A DNA stretch of 19,069 nucleotides, taken from the NCBI GenBank assembly GCA_040399685.1, contig JBBART010000040.1, positions 1 through 19,069 of the forward strand. Reading direction: 5' to 3'. Below are positions 7,494 to 14,715 of this stretch, piece after piece. The translations under genes were made by a program, and so were the position numbers. Each line of letters opens with the position of its first letter. Positions within the stretch are counted from its first letter, which is position 1. Under the pieces are notes generated by a model that was not told the origin of the DNA, ran no database searches, and saw only the letters and a program-made list of their open reading frames with translations. The stretch comes from CAIQQQ01 sp040399685. GTDB lineage: Bacteria > Pseudomonadota > Alphaproteobacteria > Acetobacterales > Acetobacteraceae.

Positions 7494-8399
7494 ATGCACC
7501 GCGAGGAAGCCGGCGATCTCCTGGCCTTCATGGCTGTGGCGCAGGAGGGCAGCTTTACCCGGGCGGCGGCCAAGCTGGGGACCTCCCAGTCGGCCCTGAG
7601 CCATACGGTCCGCCGACTTGAGACCCGCCTCGGGCTGCGGCTGCTCGCCCGGACCACCCGCAGCGTCGCCCTGACCGAAGCCGGCGAGCGGCTCCTGCGA
7701 ACCATCGGACCGGCCTTTTCCGACATCGACAACGGCGTCGCCGCCCTGAGCGACCTGCGGGACAAGCCTGCGGGCACGATCCGCATGACGACATCGGAGC
7801 ATGCCGCGCATTCGGTTCTCTGGCCGGTTCTGGTGCTTCTGGTGCGCGACTTCCCCGACCTGCATGTGGAGTTGGTGATCGACTCCAGCCTGACCGACAT
7901 CGTGACCGAGCGCTTCGACGCCGGCATCCGTCTCGGCGAGTCCATCGCCCGGGACATGGTGGCGGTCCGGATCGGGCCCGACCTAAGGATGGCCGTGGTG
8001 GGGGCTCCCGGCTACTTCGAGGGGCGGACGAGGCCGCGGACGCCGGCGGACCTCGCCGACCATCGCTGCATCAACATCCGGATGCCCACGGCCGGGGGGC
8101 TCTACGCCTGGGAGTTCGAGAAGGGTGCCCGCGAGCTGCGGGTGCGGGTGGACGGCCAGCTGATCTTCAACAGTTCGCGGATGGTCGTGCGCGCCGCGAT
8201 GGACGGCCTGGGGCTCGCCTGCGTGATGGAGGATCTGGTCGCCGACGAGATGGCAGACGGACGGCTGGTCCGCGTCCTCGCCGACTGGTGCCCCCCCTTC
8301 CCGGGCTATCACCTCTACTACCCCAGCCGCCAGCAGCCCTCGGCCGCGTTTTCGCTGGTGGTCGAGGCCCTGCGCTATCGGCCGACGCGAGTTGGATAG
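7494..8399 (+). CDS. LysR family transcriptional regulator
   Basis: 301 residues, the family's normal length. The winged helix-turn-helix covers about residues 6-65, with GSFTRAAAKLGTSQSALSHTVRRLE as its core and the typical end LTEAGERLL. The remainder is the two-lobe effector-binding domain, with the usual IRMTTSEHA, DAGIRLGE and GYHLYYPSR segments of the group that sits beside oxidoreductase genes. GAGG stands seven bases before the ATG. It is divergent from the aldo-keto reductase/cupin/SDR operon and is most simply its regulator. The effector is unknown. Confidence 0.93.
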   Translation: MHREEAGDLLAFMAVAQEGSFTRAAAKLGTSQSALSHTVRRLETRLGLRLLARTTRSVALTEAGERLLRTIGPAFSDIDNGVAALSDLRDKPAGTIRMTTSEHAAHSVLWPVLVLLVRDFPDLHVELVIDSSLTDIVTERFDAGIRLGESIARDMVAVRIGPDLRMAVVGAPGYFEGRTRPRTPADLADHRCINIRMPTAGGLYAWEFEKGARELRVRVDGQLIFNSSRMVVRAAMDGLGLACVMEDLVADEMADGRLVRVLADWCPPFPGYHLYYPSRQQPSAAFSLVVEALRYRPTRVG

Positions 8400-8823
8400 T
8401 CAGGGGGTGGCCTCGATGTCCGGTGACAACTGGCGCAAAGTCACCATCCGGCGCCGACGTGATTGCACCGATTTCTCCCTCTAAACTCAGCCCGAACACT
8501 GTTGCTCGTGAACGAACTGGCCTCGCCAAATTTACCGATCGGGAAAGTGCGTCCCGGCCGAACGAACATACCGTCGGACCTAGCCACGCATTTTGACGGT
8601 ATTTTCTCTAGGCGTCGCTCGGGCGCATTCAAAGACCGTCAAAATGACCGTCAAATGGTTTGGCTAGGGACAAACCCGACGGCCGACACAATTTGTTTCA
8701 TGAAATATTTCAGCTGCTCAGGAAAGCGCGACACGGATTGACCATCGATGTCGGATCATCAACCGACGAAACGCTAAGCCACTGCTTTTCCTCCGATATT
8801 CCACGCTAACCTACGCCACTCCC
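8400..8823. other. Non-coding right flank of the island with repeats
   Basis: About 420 bases without a credible gene between the LysR stop and the guaA stop. It holds a 22-bp imperfect inverted repeat (8579-8600 against 8647-8668), a tandem pair of ACCGTCAAA blocks 12 bp apart (8635 and 8647), and a small GGTGAC/GTCACC stem at 8422-8445 just after lysR. The position next to guaA is where an island integrase usually sits, but none is visible. Confidence 0.5.
8579..8668. repeat. Inverted-repeat cluster with ACCGTCAAA blocks
   Basis: The minus strand of 8579-8600 and the plus strand of 8647-8668 agree at 18 of 22 positions, both running from ACCGTCAAA to GGCTAGG. A third partial copy, ACCGTCAAAATG, lies at 8635-8646, directly abutting the second. 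Similar blocks occur near the other end of the island (3401, 3552, 3984). They may be arm-type recombinase sites or operators. Confidence 0.6.
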
Positions 8824-10416
8824 CTACTCCCACTCAATCGTGCCGGGCGGCTTGCTGGTGATGTCGTAGGTGACGCGGTTGATGCCGCGCACCTCGTTCA
8901 CAATCCGGCCAGACACCCGCGACAGGAAGGCCATGTCGAACGGGTAGATATCGGCCGTCATGCCGTCCGTGCTGGTCACGGCGCGCAGGGCGCAGGCCAT
9001 GTCGTAGGTGCGGCCATCGCCCATCACGCCCACGGTGCGCACCGGCAGCAGCACCACGAAGGCCTGCCAGATCGCGTCATACAGCCCGGCATTGCGGATC
9101 TCTTCGAGATAGATCGTGTCGGCCTTGCGCAGGATGGCCAGCTTCTCACGGGTGATGGCGCCTGGAATGCGGATGGCCAATCCAGGCCCGGGGAACGGGT
9201 GGCGACCGACGATGCTCTCCGGGATGTCCAGTTCGCGGCCAAGGCGACGCACCTCGTCCTTGAACAGTTCGCGCAACGGCTCCACCAGCTGCATGCGCAT
9301 GCGGGCCGGCAGGCCGCCCACGTTGTGATGCGACTTGATGGTCACGCTCGGGCCGCCGGTGAAGGACACGCTTTCAATTACGTCCGGATACAGCGTGCCC
9401 TGGGCGAGGAAATCGGCGCCACCGATGCGGGCGGCCTCTTTCTCGAACACTTCGATGAACAGGCCGCCGATGGTCTTGCGCTTGATCTCGGGGTCGGTCA
9501 CGCCGTCCAGCGCGTCGATGAACATGTCGGCCGCATCGCTGTGGATCAGCTTGATGTTGAAGCGGTCGCGGAAGGTGGTCAGCACCTCGTCCGCCTCGCC
9601 TTCGCGCAGCAGGCCGTGATCGACGAAGATGCAGGTCAGCTGGTCGCCGATCGCCTCATGGATCAGCACCGCCGCCACCGAGCTGTCAACGCCGCCGGAC
9701 AGGCCACAGATCACCTGGCCGTCGCCGACCTGGGCGCGAATGCGGGCGATCTGGGCATCGCGGAAGCCACCCATGGACCAGTCGGCGGCGCAACCAACGA
9801 CATCATGGGTGAAGTTGCGCAGTAGCTGCGCGCCATGCGGCGTGTGGATCACCTCGGGGTGGAACTGCACGCCGTAGAAGCGGCGGCTGTCATCGGCGAT
9901 GGCGGCGAAAGGCGCACCCTCGCTGGTGGCCACGGCGCTGAATCCGGGCGGTAGGGCGGTCACGCGGTCGCCGTGGCTCATCCAGACCTGCTCGCGCGCA
10001 CCGCGCTCCCACACGCCGCGAAACAGGGCGCAGGGTTCGACCACATCCACAAAGGCGCGGCCGAATTCGCGGTGGCTGGAGCCTTCAACGGTGCCGCCAA
10101 GCTGTTCGCACATGGTTTGCTGGCCGTAGCAGATGCCTAGCACCGGCACGCCGGCTTCGAACACTTCCATCGGTGCGCGGGGGCTGTCGACTTCCAGCAC
10201 GCTGGCCGGGCCGCCAGACAGGATGATACCGCTCGGCGCGAAGGCGCGGATGCGGGCAGGATCGACGCTGAAGGGCCAGATTTCGCAGTAAACCCCGCTC
10301 TCGCGAACCCGGCGCGCGATCAACTGCGTCACCTGGCTGCCGAAATCGAGAATGAGGATACGGTCGCTCGACACGATGGTGGCGACGGAATCAGCGACGT
10401 CGGAGACGGAATTCAT
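8824..10416 (-). CDS. guaA: GMP synthase (glutamine-hydrolysing)
   Basis: 530 residues. It makes GMP from XMP, ATP and glutamine, the last step of guanine nucleotide synthesis. The class-I glutamine amidotransferase half comes first, with ILDFGSQ, nucleophile Cys96 in GICYGQQ and His186/Glu188 in FHPEV. The ATP-pyrophosphatase loop GLSGGVDSSVAA is at about 238-249, and the C-terminal dimerisation domain ends with the family's usual PPGTIEWE. Start: ATG at 10416, giving about ten residues before the first strand. The gene is 83 bases downstream of the GNAT gene and separated by a hairpin. Its 3' end is also an integration site: the last codons recur at 3310-3330, so the present stop and following bases are probably element-derived. 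Confidence 0.98.
   Translation of the reverse strand: MNSVSDVADSVATIVSSDRILILDFGSQVTQLIARRVRESGVYCEIWPFSVDPARIRAFAPSGIILSGGPASVLEVDSPRAPMEVFEAGVPVLGICYGQQTMCEQLGGTVEGSSHREFGRAFVDVVEPCALFRGVWERGAREQVWMSHGDRVTALPPGFSAVATSEGAPFAAIADDSRRFYGVQFHPEVIHTPHGAQLLRNFTHDVVGCAADWSMGGFRDAQIARIRAQVGDGQVICGLSGGVDSSVAAVLIHEAIGDQLTCIFVDHGLLREGEADEVLTTFRDRFNIKLIHSDAADMFIDALDGVTDPEIKRKTIGGLFIEVFEKEAARIGGADFLAQGTLYPDVIESVSFTGGPSVTIKSHHNVGGLPARMRMQLVEPLRELFKDEVRRLGRELDIPESIVGRHPFPGPGLAIRIPGAITREKLAILRKADTIYLEEIRNAGLYDAIWQAFVVLLPVRTVGVMGDGRTYDMACALRAVTSTDGMTADIYPFDMAFLSRVSGRIVNEVRGINRVTYDITSKPPGTIEWE
8828..8838 (-). repeat. Putative attachment-site copy inside the guaA 3' end (right)
   Basis: These 11 bases are part of the last codons of guaA (I-E-W-E) and are repeated exactly at 3316-3326. 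Around the core, similarity extends imperfectly over the preceding GGMAC and the following codon. A chance 11-mer match in a window this size is improbable, and finding it in the same reading frame with a stop codon following is more so. Confidence 0.7.
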
Positions 10417-10446
10417 TGGGGAGCACCCTGCCGGTCAGTGTGCACG

Positions 10447-10480
10447 GTCTTGCAGCACGGACCGGCTGCCGCTGCAAGAC
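10447..10480 (-). promoter_or_regulatory. Perfect 10-bp hairpin in the guaA leader
   Basis: GTCTTGCAGC at 10447-10456 is the exact reverse complement of GCTGCAAGAC at 10471-10480, with a 14-nt GC-rich loop. It lies between the GNAT stop and the guaA start, 31 bases from the guaA ATG. No U tract follows on the minus strand, so it is not a plain terminator. It may be an mRNA processing or stabilising element, or part of a leader control. Confidence 0.5.
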
Positions 10481-10499
10481 GTCTTGGCGGGATGCAGGC

Positions 10500-11036
10500 C
10501 TACAAAGACGGCCCGAAGCGAAACAGAAGGTCGATCGGCTGGAAGACATAGGCCGTTTGAATCAAGGTGGCGCCCGCCCAGCCCACGGTTTTCTCCAGCA
10601 CCGGCTTGCCGCCGATATGGGCGTAAAACCAGCGTGACGGGTTGTCGCGCAGCACCCACAGATAGGCCGAGCGGCAGCCGAGTCCGGCCAGATGAGCGGC
10701 GGCGCAGGCCATCAGGTGACGGCCGGCGCCCTGTTCGCGGAAATCGTCCAGCAAATACAGCGTCTGAATTTCACCATCGGCCGGAGCCCCTTCTCGGGCC
10801 AGATCGGTGGTGGTGAACCCCACCACCCGCGCCGGATCGCCGCCGATGGCCACGAACACGCCGGCATCGGCGCGAATGGCGGCCGCGTAGTGGGCGGCCT
10901 CCTTTCGCGCCGACATCCGGGCGAGATACGGCTCAGGCAAAATGCCGGGATAGGCACTCCGCCATGCCGCGACATGCACCTCGCCGATCGCCACGGCGTC
11001 GCCAGGCATGGCGCGCCGGACAGAGATGGGCGTCAC
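10500..11036 (-). CDS. GNAT family N-acetyltransferase
   Basis: 178 residues, one GNAT domain. Visible family parts are the opening VRRAMPGDAVAIGEVHVAAWR, the helix with YPGILPE, the strand EIQTLYLLDDFREQGAGRHLM, whose Q-G-A-G-R loop binds acetyl-CoA pyrophosphate, and the late NPSRWFYAHIGGK segment typical of the last helix and strand. It starts with GTG and overlaps the rsmB stop by 4 bases (GTGA), so it is translationally coupled to rsmB. The acetyl acceptor is unknown; it could be a small metabolite, an antibiotic or a protein N terminus. Confidence 0.88.
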   Translation of the reverse strand: MTPISVRRAMPGDAVAIGEVHVAAWRSAYPGILPEPYLARMSARKEAAHYAAAIRADAGVFVAIGGDPARVVGFTTTDLAREGAPADGEIQTLYLLDDFREQGAGRHLMACAAAHLAGLGCRSAYLWVLRDNPSRWFYAHIGGKPVLEKTVGWAGATLIQTAYVFQPIDLLFRFGPSL

Positions 11037-12328
11037 TTGATCCGTTCGAGCACCGCGGTGAAGAAGCCGTCCGTGTGGTGCAGGCGCGGCGTCAGCGACA
11101 GGTAAGGCCCCTGCCCCGGCATTTGCGTCGGCAGGTTCCAGGCCTCCGCCAACGGGATGAGGCGGAAGCCTTCGTGGGTCGCCAGGAACGACTCGATCTG
11201 GTGGTCGTTTTCCTCCAGCAGCACCGAGCAGGTGGCATAGACCAACCGCCCGCCGAGCTTCACGAGACGCGAAGCTGTGTCGAGAATCATCGCCTGCTTG
11301 GGCACCAGTTCCTCAAGATCGATCGGCATCAGCCGGCCGCGCGCATCGGGGTTGCGACGCCAGGTGCCGGTGCCGGTGCATGGCGCATCCACCAGAACAC
11401 GGTCGAACGTGCCGGCGCGGCGCTTGGCCCATTTGTCACCCGGCTCGACCAGATGACGCTCCACATTGTGCACGCCAGCCCGGCGCAGGCGACGCACGGC
11501 GCCATCAAGCCGATGCTCGGACACGTCGCACGCGGCGATATGGCCGCGATTGTTCATGGTCATGGCCAAAGCCAGCGTCTTGCCGCCGGCACCCGCGCAC
11601 CAATCGACCACCCGCATTTCCGGCAACGCGCCGACCATGGCGGCGACCAGTTGGCTGCCTTCGTCCTGGATTTCCACAAGCCCGCTCTGGAACGCAACGC
11701 CGGTCGAGACCGGACGACGGCCCTCGATGCGCAGGCCCCAAGGCGAGATCGGTGTCGGCTTGGCCTCGATGCCCTCGGCCGCCAGTGCGGCCACGGCCTC
11801 TTCCAACGTGCCGCGCAGCAGGTTCACCCGCAGATCGAGCGTGGCCGGCTGGTCCATTGCCGCCATCTCGGTCTTGAGGCGCTTGCCGAAGCGGGCCTTC
11901 AGATGCGGCACCAGCCAATCCGGCACTTCCAACTCAACCGCATCCGGCATTTCCGGATGTTCGAGCGTGTGGCCCTCCAACTGGAACAGCGCCTCCTGCT
12001 CGGCCGGGTTCAGCGGCGTGGGGCCGAATTGACCGCCGGAAAAACTGGATTTGACGCCAGACAGCAACCAGCCCTCGGTAAGCAGAGAGGCAGCGGCGAG
12101 CATGCGCGGATTGACCCGCATCTCCACCCGCTCCAGCCACCACGACAGCCGCCGGCGCGTGCGCAGGATGGTCCAGACGCGCTCGGACACCGACCGACGA
12201 TCGCCCGAGCCGATGAAGCGGCGCTGGCGAAAATAGTCGTTGGCGATGGCGTCAGCCGGCTTGCGAGGGGCGGCGTCAATGGCAGCGATAAGCTCGATGG
12301 CGGAGGATATCCGCGCAGATGGGATCAC
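11033..12328 (-). CDS. rsmB: RsmB/NOP family RNA m5C methyltransferase
   Basis: 431 residues. It methylates a cytosine at C5 in ribosomal RNA (16S C967 for RsmB) using S-adenosylmethionine. The N-terminal third resembles the NusB-like helical domain (YFRQRRFIGSGDRRSVSERV). The catalytic part shows QDEGSQL, SAM loop VVDWCAGAGGKTLAL, DAPCTGTGTWRRNPD carrying the Pro-Cys of motif IV, and YATCSVLLEEN with the catalytic Thr-Cys of motif VI. It starts with GTG overlapping the dehalogenase stop by 4 bases, and its own stop overlaps the GNAT start in the same way. The guaB-rsmB-guaA neighbourhood is common in alphaproteobacteria. The exact rRNA position is inferred from the family. Confidence 0.9.
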   Translation of the reverse strand: MIPSARISSAIELIAAIDAAPRKPADAIANDYFRQRRFIGSGDRRSVSERVWTILRTRRRLSWWLERVEMRVNPRMLAAASLLTEGWLLSGVKSSFSGGQFGPTPLNPAEQEALFQLEGHTLEHPEMPDAVELEVPDWLVPHLKARFGKRLKTEMAAMDQPATLDLRVNLLRGTLEEAVAALAAEGIEAKPTPISPWGLRIEGRRPVSTGVAFQSGLVEIQDEGSQLVAAMVGALPEMRVVDWCAGAGGKTLALAMTMNNRGHIAACDVSEHRLDGAVRRLRRAGVHNVERHLVEPGDKWAKRRAGTFDRVLVDAPCTGTGTWRRNPDARGRLMPIDLEELVPKQAMILDTASRLVKLGGRLVYATCSVLLEENDHQIESFLATHEGFRLIPLAEAWNLPTQMPGQGPYLSLTPRLHHTDGFFTAVLERIK

Positions 12329-12996
12329 GTGATGGCTTCCGCGAGTGTTGTGAGGTCGGCAAGTTCGGTGACATAGCGGCGCAAGGCGTATTCTTCAGGC
12401 TGGGCCGTCCGGTTGACCCATACCACGCGGAACCCGGCGGAACTGGCGGCAAAAGCGTCCCACGCATTGGAAGACACAAACACCAGCTTGCGCGCATCGC
12501 CGCCGAGACGCTTGATCGCCAGATCATAGACCCGAGGGTCTGGCTTGAAGACGCCCACCTCCTCCACGCTGATGACCTCGTCGAGCAGCAATTCGAGCCC
12601 CGCCGCCTGCACGCCGGCCTTGAGCATCGCCGGCGAGCCGTTGGACAGGATGGCCGTTGGGATGCCATGGCTGCGCACGGCGCGCAGCATGTCCGGCACT
12701 TCCGGATAGGCGTCAAGCGCGCGGTAGGCATTGCGAAGATCGGTCAGCAGCGTCGGATCGGTCACCCCGCGGCGGGCGGCCACGAAGGCAAGCGCGTCAT
12801 CGGTGAGCTCTGAGAAGTCCCGGTGATGACCAGCGCCCGCCAGGCTGCGCACCCATGAATATTCAAGCTGCTTGCTGCGCCATTCCCCACTCATCGCCGC
12901 CCAGTCAGCACCCAGCCGCGAGGCGTGGCGCTGCATGGCGGAATGGACATCCAGCAACGTGCCGTAGGCGTCAAAGACGATGCCGGAAATGGCCAT
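12325..12996 (-). CDS. L-2-haloacid dehalogenase (haloacid dehalogenase type II)
   Basis: 223 residues from the ATG at 12996; a TTG one codon earlier is less likely. It hydrolyses L-2-haloalkanoic acids to D-2-hydroxy acids through an aspartyl ester. All the active-site residues described for L-DEX of Pseudomonas sp. YL can be placed at the same or adjacent numbers: Asp9, Thr13, Arg40, Ser118, Asn119, Lys151, Tyr157, Ser175, Asn177 and Asp180 (motifs FDAYGTLLD, LSNGSP, KPDPRVY, SSNAWDA). This is stronger than a generic HAD match. It begins 3 bases after the guaB stop and overlaps rsmB by 4, so it is embedded in the purine/rRNA operon. The physiological substrate here is unknown. Confidence 0.9.
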   Translation of the reverse strand: MAISGIVFDAYGTLLDVHSAMQRHASRLGADWAAMSGEWRSKQLEYSWVRSLAGAGHHRDFSELTDDALAFVAARRGVTDPTLLTDLRNAYRALDAYPEVPDMLRAVRSHGIPTAILSNGSPAMLKAGVQAAGLELLLDEVISVEEVGVFKPDPRVYDLAIKRLGGDARKLVFVSSNAWDAFAASSAGFRVVWVNRTAQPEEYALRRYVTELADLTTLAEAIT

Positions 12997-12999
12997 CAA

Positions 13000-14568
13000 T
13001 CAGCCTTCCTGGCGGTAGTTCGGGGCTTCCCGGGTGATGGCCACATCATGCACATGGCTCTCACGCAGACCCGCGCCGGTGATGCGGCGGAAACGGGCGC
13101 CGTTCTGCAGGTCGACAATGCCGGCCGAGCCGGTATAGCCCATGCCGGCGCGCAGCCCGCCCACCAGCTGGTGCAACACGTCCGACGACGGACCGCGATA
13201 GGCCACGCGCCCCTCGATGCCTTCCGGCACCAGCTTCAGCGCATCCTTCACTTCCTGCTGGAAGTAGCGGTCGGCCGAGCCGCGGGCCATGGCGCCGATG
13301 CTGCCCATGCCGCGATAGGATTTGTAGGAGCGGCCCTGGTAGAGGAACACCTCGCCCGGCGCTTCATCGGTGCCGGCCAGCAGGCTGCCGATCATCACGC
13401 AGTCAGCGCCCGCGCCGATGGCCTTCACCATGTCGCCGGAGGTGCGGATGCCGCCATCGGCGATGGCCGGCACGCCGTACCTGTGGCACATCGCCGCCGT
13501 TTCCATCACCGCCGTGAACTGCGGAACGCCGACGCCGGCCACCACGCGGGTGGTGCAAATGCTGCCCGGCCCGATGCCGATCTTGACCGCATCGGCGCCC
13601 GCCTTGATGAGCGCCTCGGCGCCCTCGGGCGTGGCCACGTTGCCGGCAATGATTTCAACGGCGTTGGACAGATCCTTGATCCACCGCACAGACGCCAGCA
13701 CGCCGGCCGAATGGCCATGGGCGGTGTCGATGCAGATAACATCCACTTCTGCCTCTATCAGCGCGCGGGCACGGGCATGCCCGTCCTCGCCGACGCCGGT
13801 GGCAGCGGCCACGCGTAGACGACCCAGCGCGTCCTTGTTGGCGAGCGGATGGGCCTGCGCCTTGTCCATGTCCTTGACGGTGATGAGGCCGACGCAGCGA
13901 TACTGGTCGTCCACCACGATCAATTTCTCGATACGGTGGCGATGCAGAAGGCGCCGCGCCTCGTCCGGCTTCACGTCGGAGCCCACGGTGATCAGGTTCT
14001 CGCGGGTCATCAACTCATACACGCGCAAGGTCGGGTCGGTGGCGAAGCGGACGTCGCGGTTGGTGACGATGCCAACCAGGCGCGTGGTGTCGCGCTCGAC
14101 CACCGGAATGCCGCTGATGTGATAGTTGGTCATCAAAGCGCGAGCATCGGCCAAGGTCTGGTCGGGGTAGATGGTGACCGGGTTGATGACCATGCCCGAC
14201 TCGAACTTCTTCACACGCCGCACGTGGTCGGCCTGTTCCTCGATGCTGAGGTTCTTGTGAATAACGCCCATGCCGCCGTTCTGCGCCATGGCGATGGCCA
14301 TGTTGCTTTCCGTCACCGTGTCCATCGCCGCCGACACAAGCGGGATGTTCATCCAGATGTTGCGCGTCAGGCGGGTGCGGGTGTCGGTGTTGGCGGGTAG
14401 AACCTGCGAATAGGCAGGTACAACCAGAACGTCATCGAATGCCAGCGCCTCGGTGACGCGACCGCCGAACGGGTCGTGCCGCGCCGCGTGCGTTTCGGCG
14501 GCGACGCCACGAGCTGTGGCCGTCTCATCAACCGATGTTTCTGGCAGTGACGTGTCTGGGGGTGCCAT
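13000..14568 (-). CDS. guaB: IMP dehydrogenase
   Basis: 522 residues from the ATG at 14568, which is preceded by AAAGG about eight bases upstream. A longer frame reaches 14703 but would translate a probable terminator and is rejected. It oxidises IMP to XMP with NAD, the committed step to GMP, and feeds guaA further along the block. Domains: a 35-residue unusual N-terminal tail, the catalytic barrel starting at EALAFDDVLVVPAYS, two CBS domains at about 124-240 (HISGIPVVE, HRIEKLIVVD), then the barrel resumed with DTAHGHS, GNVATPEGA and the loop GIGPGSICTTR whose Cys338 attacks C2 of IMP. The end has YRGMGSIGAM and GGLRAGMGYTG. The N-terminal tail is longer than in most family members. Confidence 0.97.
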   Translation of the reverse strand: MAPPDTSLPETSVDETATARGVAAETHAARHDPFGGRVTEALAFDDVLVVPAYSQVLPANTDTRTRLTRNIWMNIPLVSAAMDTVTESNMAIAMAQNGGMGVIHKNLSIEEQADHVRRVKKFESGMVINPVTIYPDQTLADARALMTNYHISGIPVVERDTTRLVGIVTNRDVRFATDPTLRVYELMTRENLITVGSDVKPDEARRLLHRHRIEKLIVVDDQYRCVGLITVKDMDKAQAHPLANKDALGRLRVAAATGVGEDGHARARALIEAEVDVICIDTAHGHSAGVLASVRWIKDLSNAVEIIAGNVATPEGAEALIKAGADAVKIGIGPGSICTTRVVAGVGVPQFTAVMETAAMCHRYGVPAIADGGIRTSGDMVKAIGAGADCVMIGSLLAGTDEAPGEVFLYQGRSYKSYRGMGSIGAMARGSADRYFQQEVKDALKLVPEGIEGRVAYRGPSSDVLHQLVGGLRAGMGYTGSAGIVDLQNGARFRRITGAGLRESHVHDVAITREAPNYRQEG

Positions 14569-14654
14569 GGCAGAACCTTTCCGCGAGCCACGCGGCGCGG
14601 GTGCGCCGGTTGGCCTTGCTTGGCGGCCCGATGTAGACGTGGCAGCCCCATAGC

Positions 14655-14695
14655 GCAAGAAAAGAGGCATGAGGGCACAGCGACGCTGCCCCTCA
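14655..14695 (-). terminator. Probable terminator after rlmE
   Basis: On the minus strand TGAGGG...CCCTCA and an inner GCAG/CTGT-type stem form a hairpin at 14670-14695, followed by a T-rich run (CTCTTTTCTT). It lies 20 bases after the rlmE stop and about 90 before the guaB start. This would close the Ppx-rlmE transcript and imply a separate promoter for guaB. The stem has a bulge and a wobble pair. Confidence 0.5.
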
Positions 14696-14715
14696 TTCGC
14701 CACTGTCGCTCTGGT

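Larger units (their letters stand above)
3316..8838. mobile_element. Probable genomic island inserted at the guaA 3' end
   Basis: The segment is bounded by direct copies of the guaA end (11-bp core TCCCACTCAAT on the plus strand at 3316-3326 and 8828-8838). The 3' end of guaA is a described integration hotspot for islands using tyrosine recombinases. Both flanks inside the boundaries are non-coding and share ACCGTCA-type repeats, including one tandem pair with 12-bp period at each end. The cargo is a LysR regulator and a four-gene oxidoreductase/cupin operon. No integrase or excisionase gene is recognisable, so it is either a decayed island or one moved in trans. Confidence 0.6.

Noticed and set aside
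8422..8445. GGTGAC/GTCACC stem after lysR as a terminator
   Set aside because: The stem is only 6 bp with a 12-nt loop and no T tract follows.
8463..8741. 92-codon plus-strand frame after lysR
   Set aside because: It runs through the inverted-repeat cluster and has no recognisable pattern.
13000..14703. Longer guaB frame of 567 residues
   Set aside because: The extra 45 residues cover a probable terminator and have no similarity to IMP dehydrogenases; the ATG at 14568 has a ribosome binding site.
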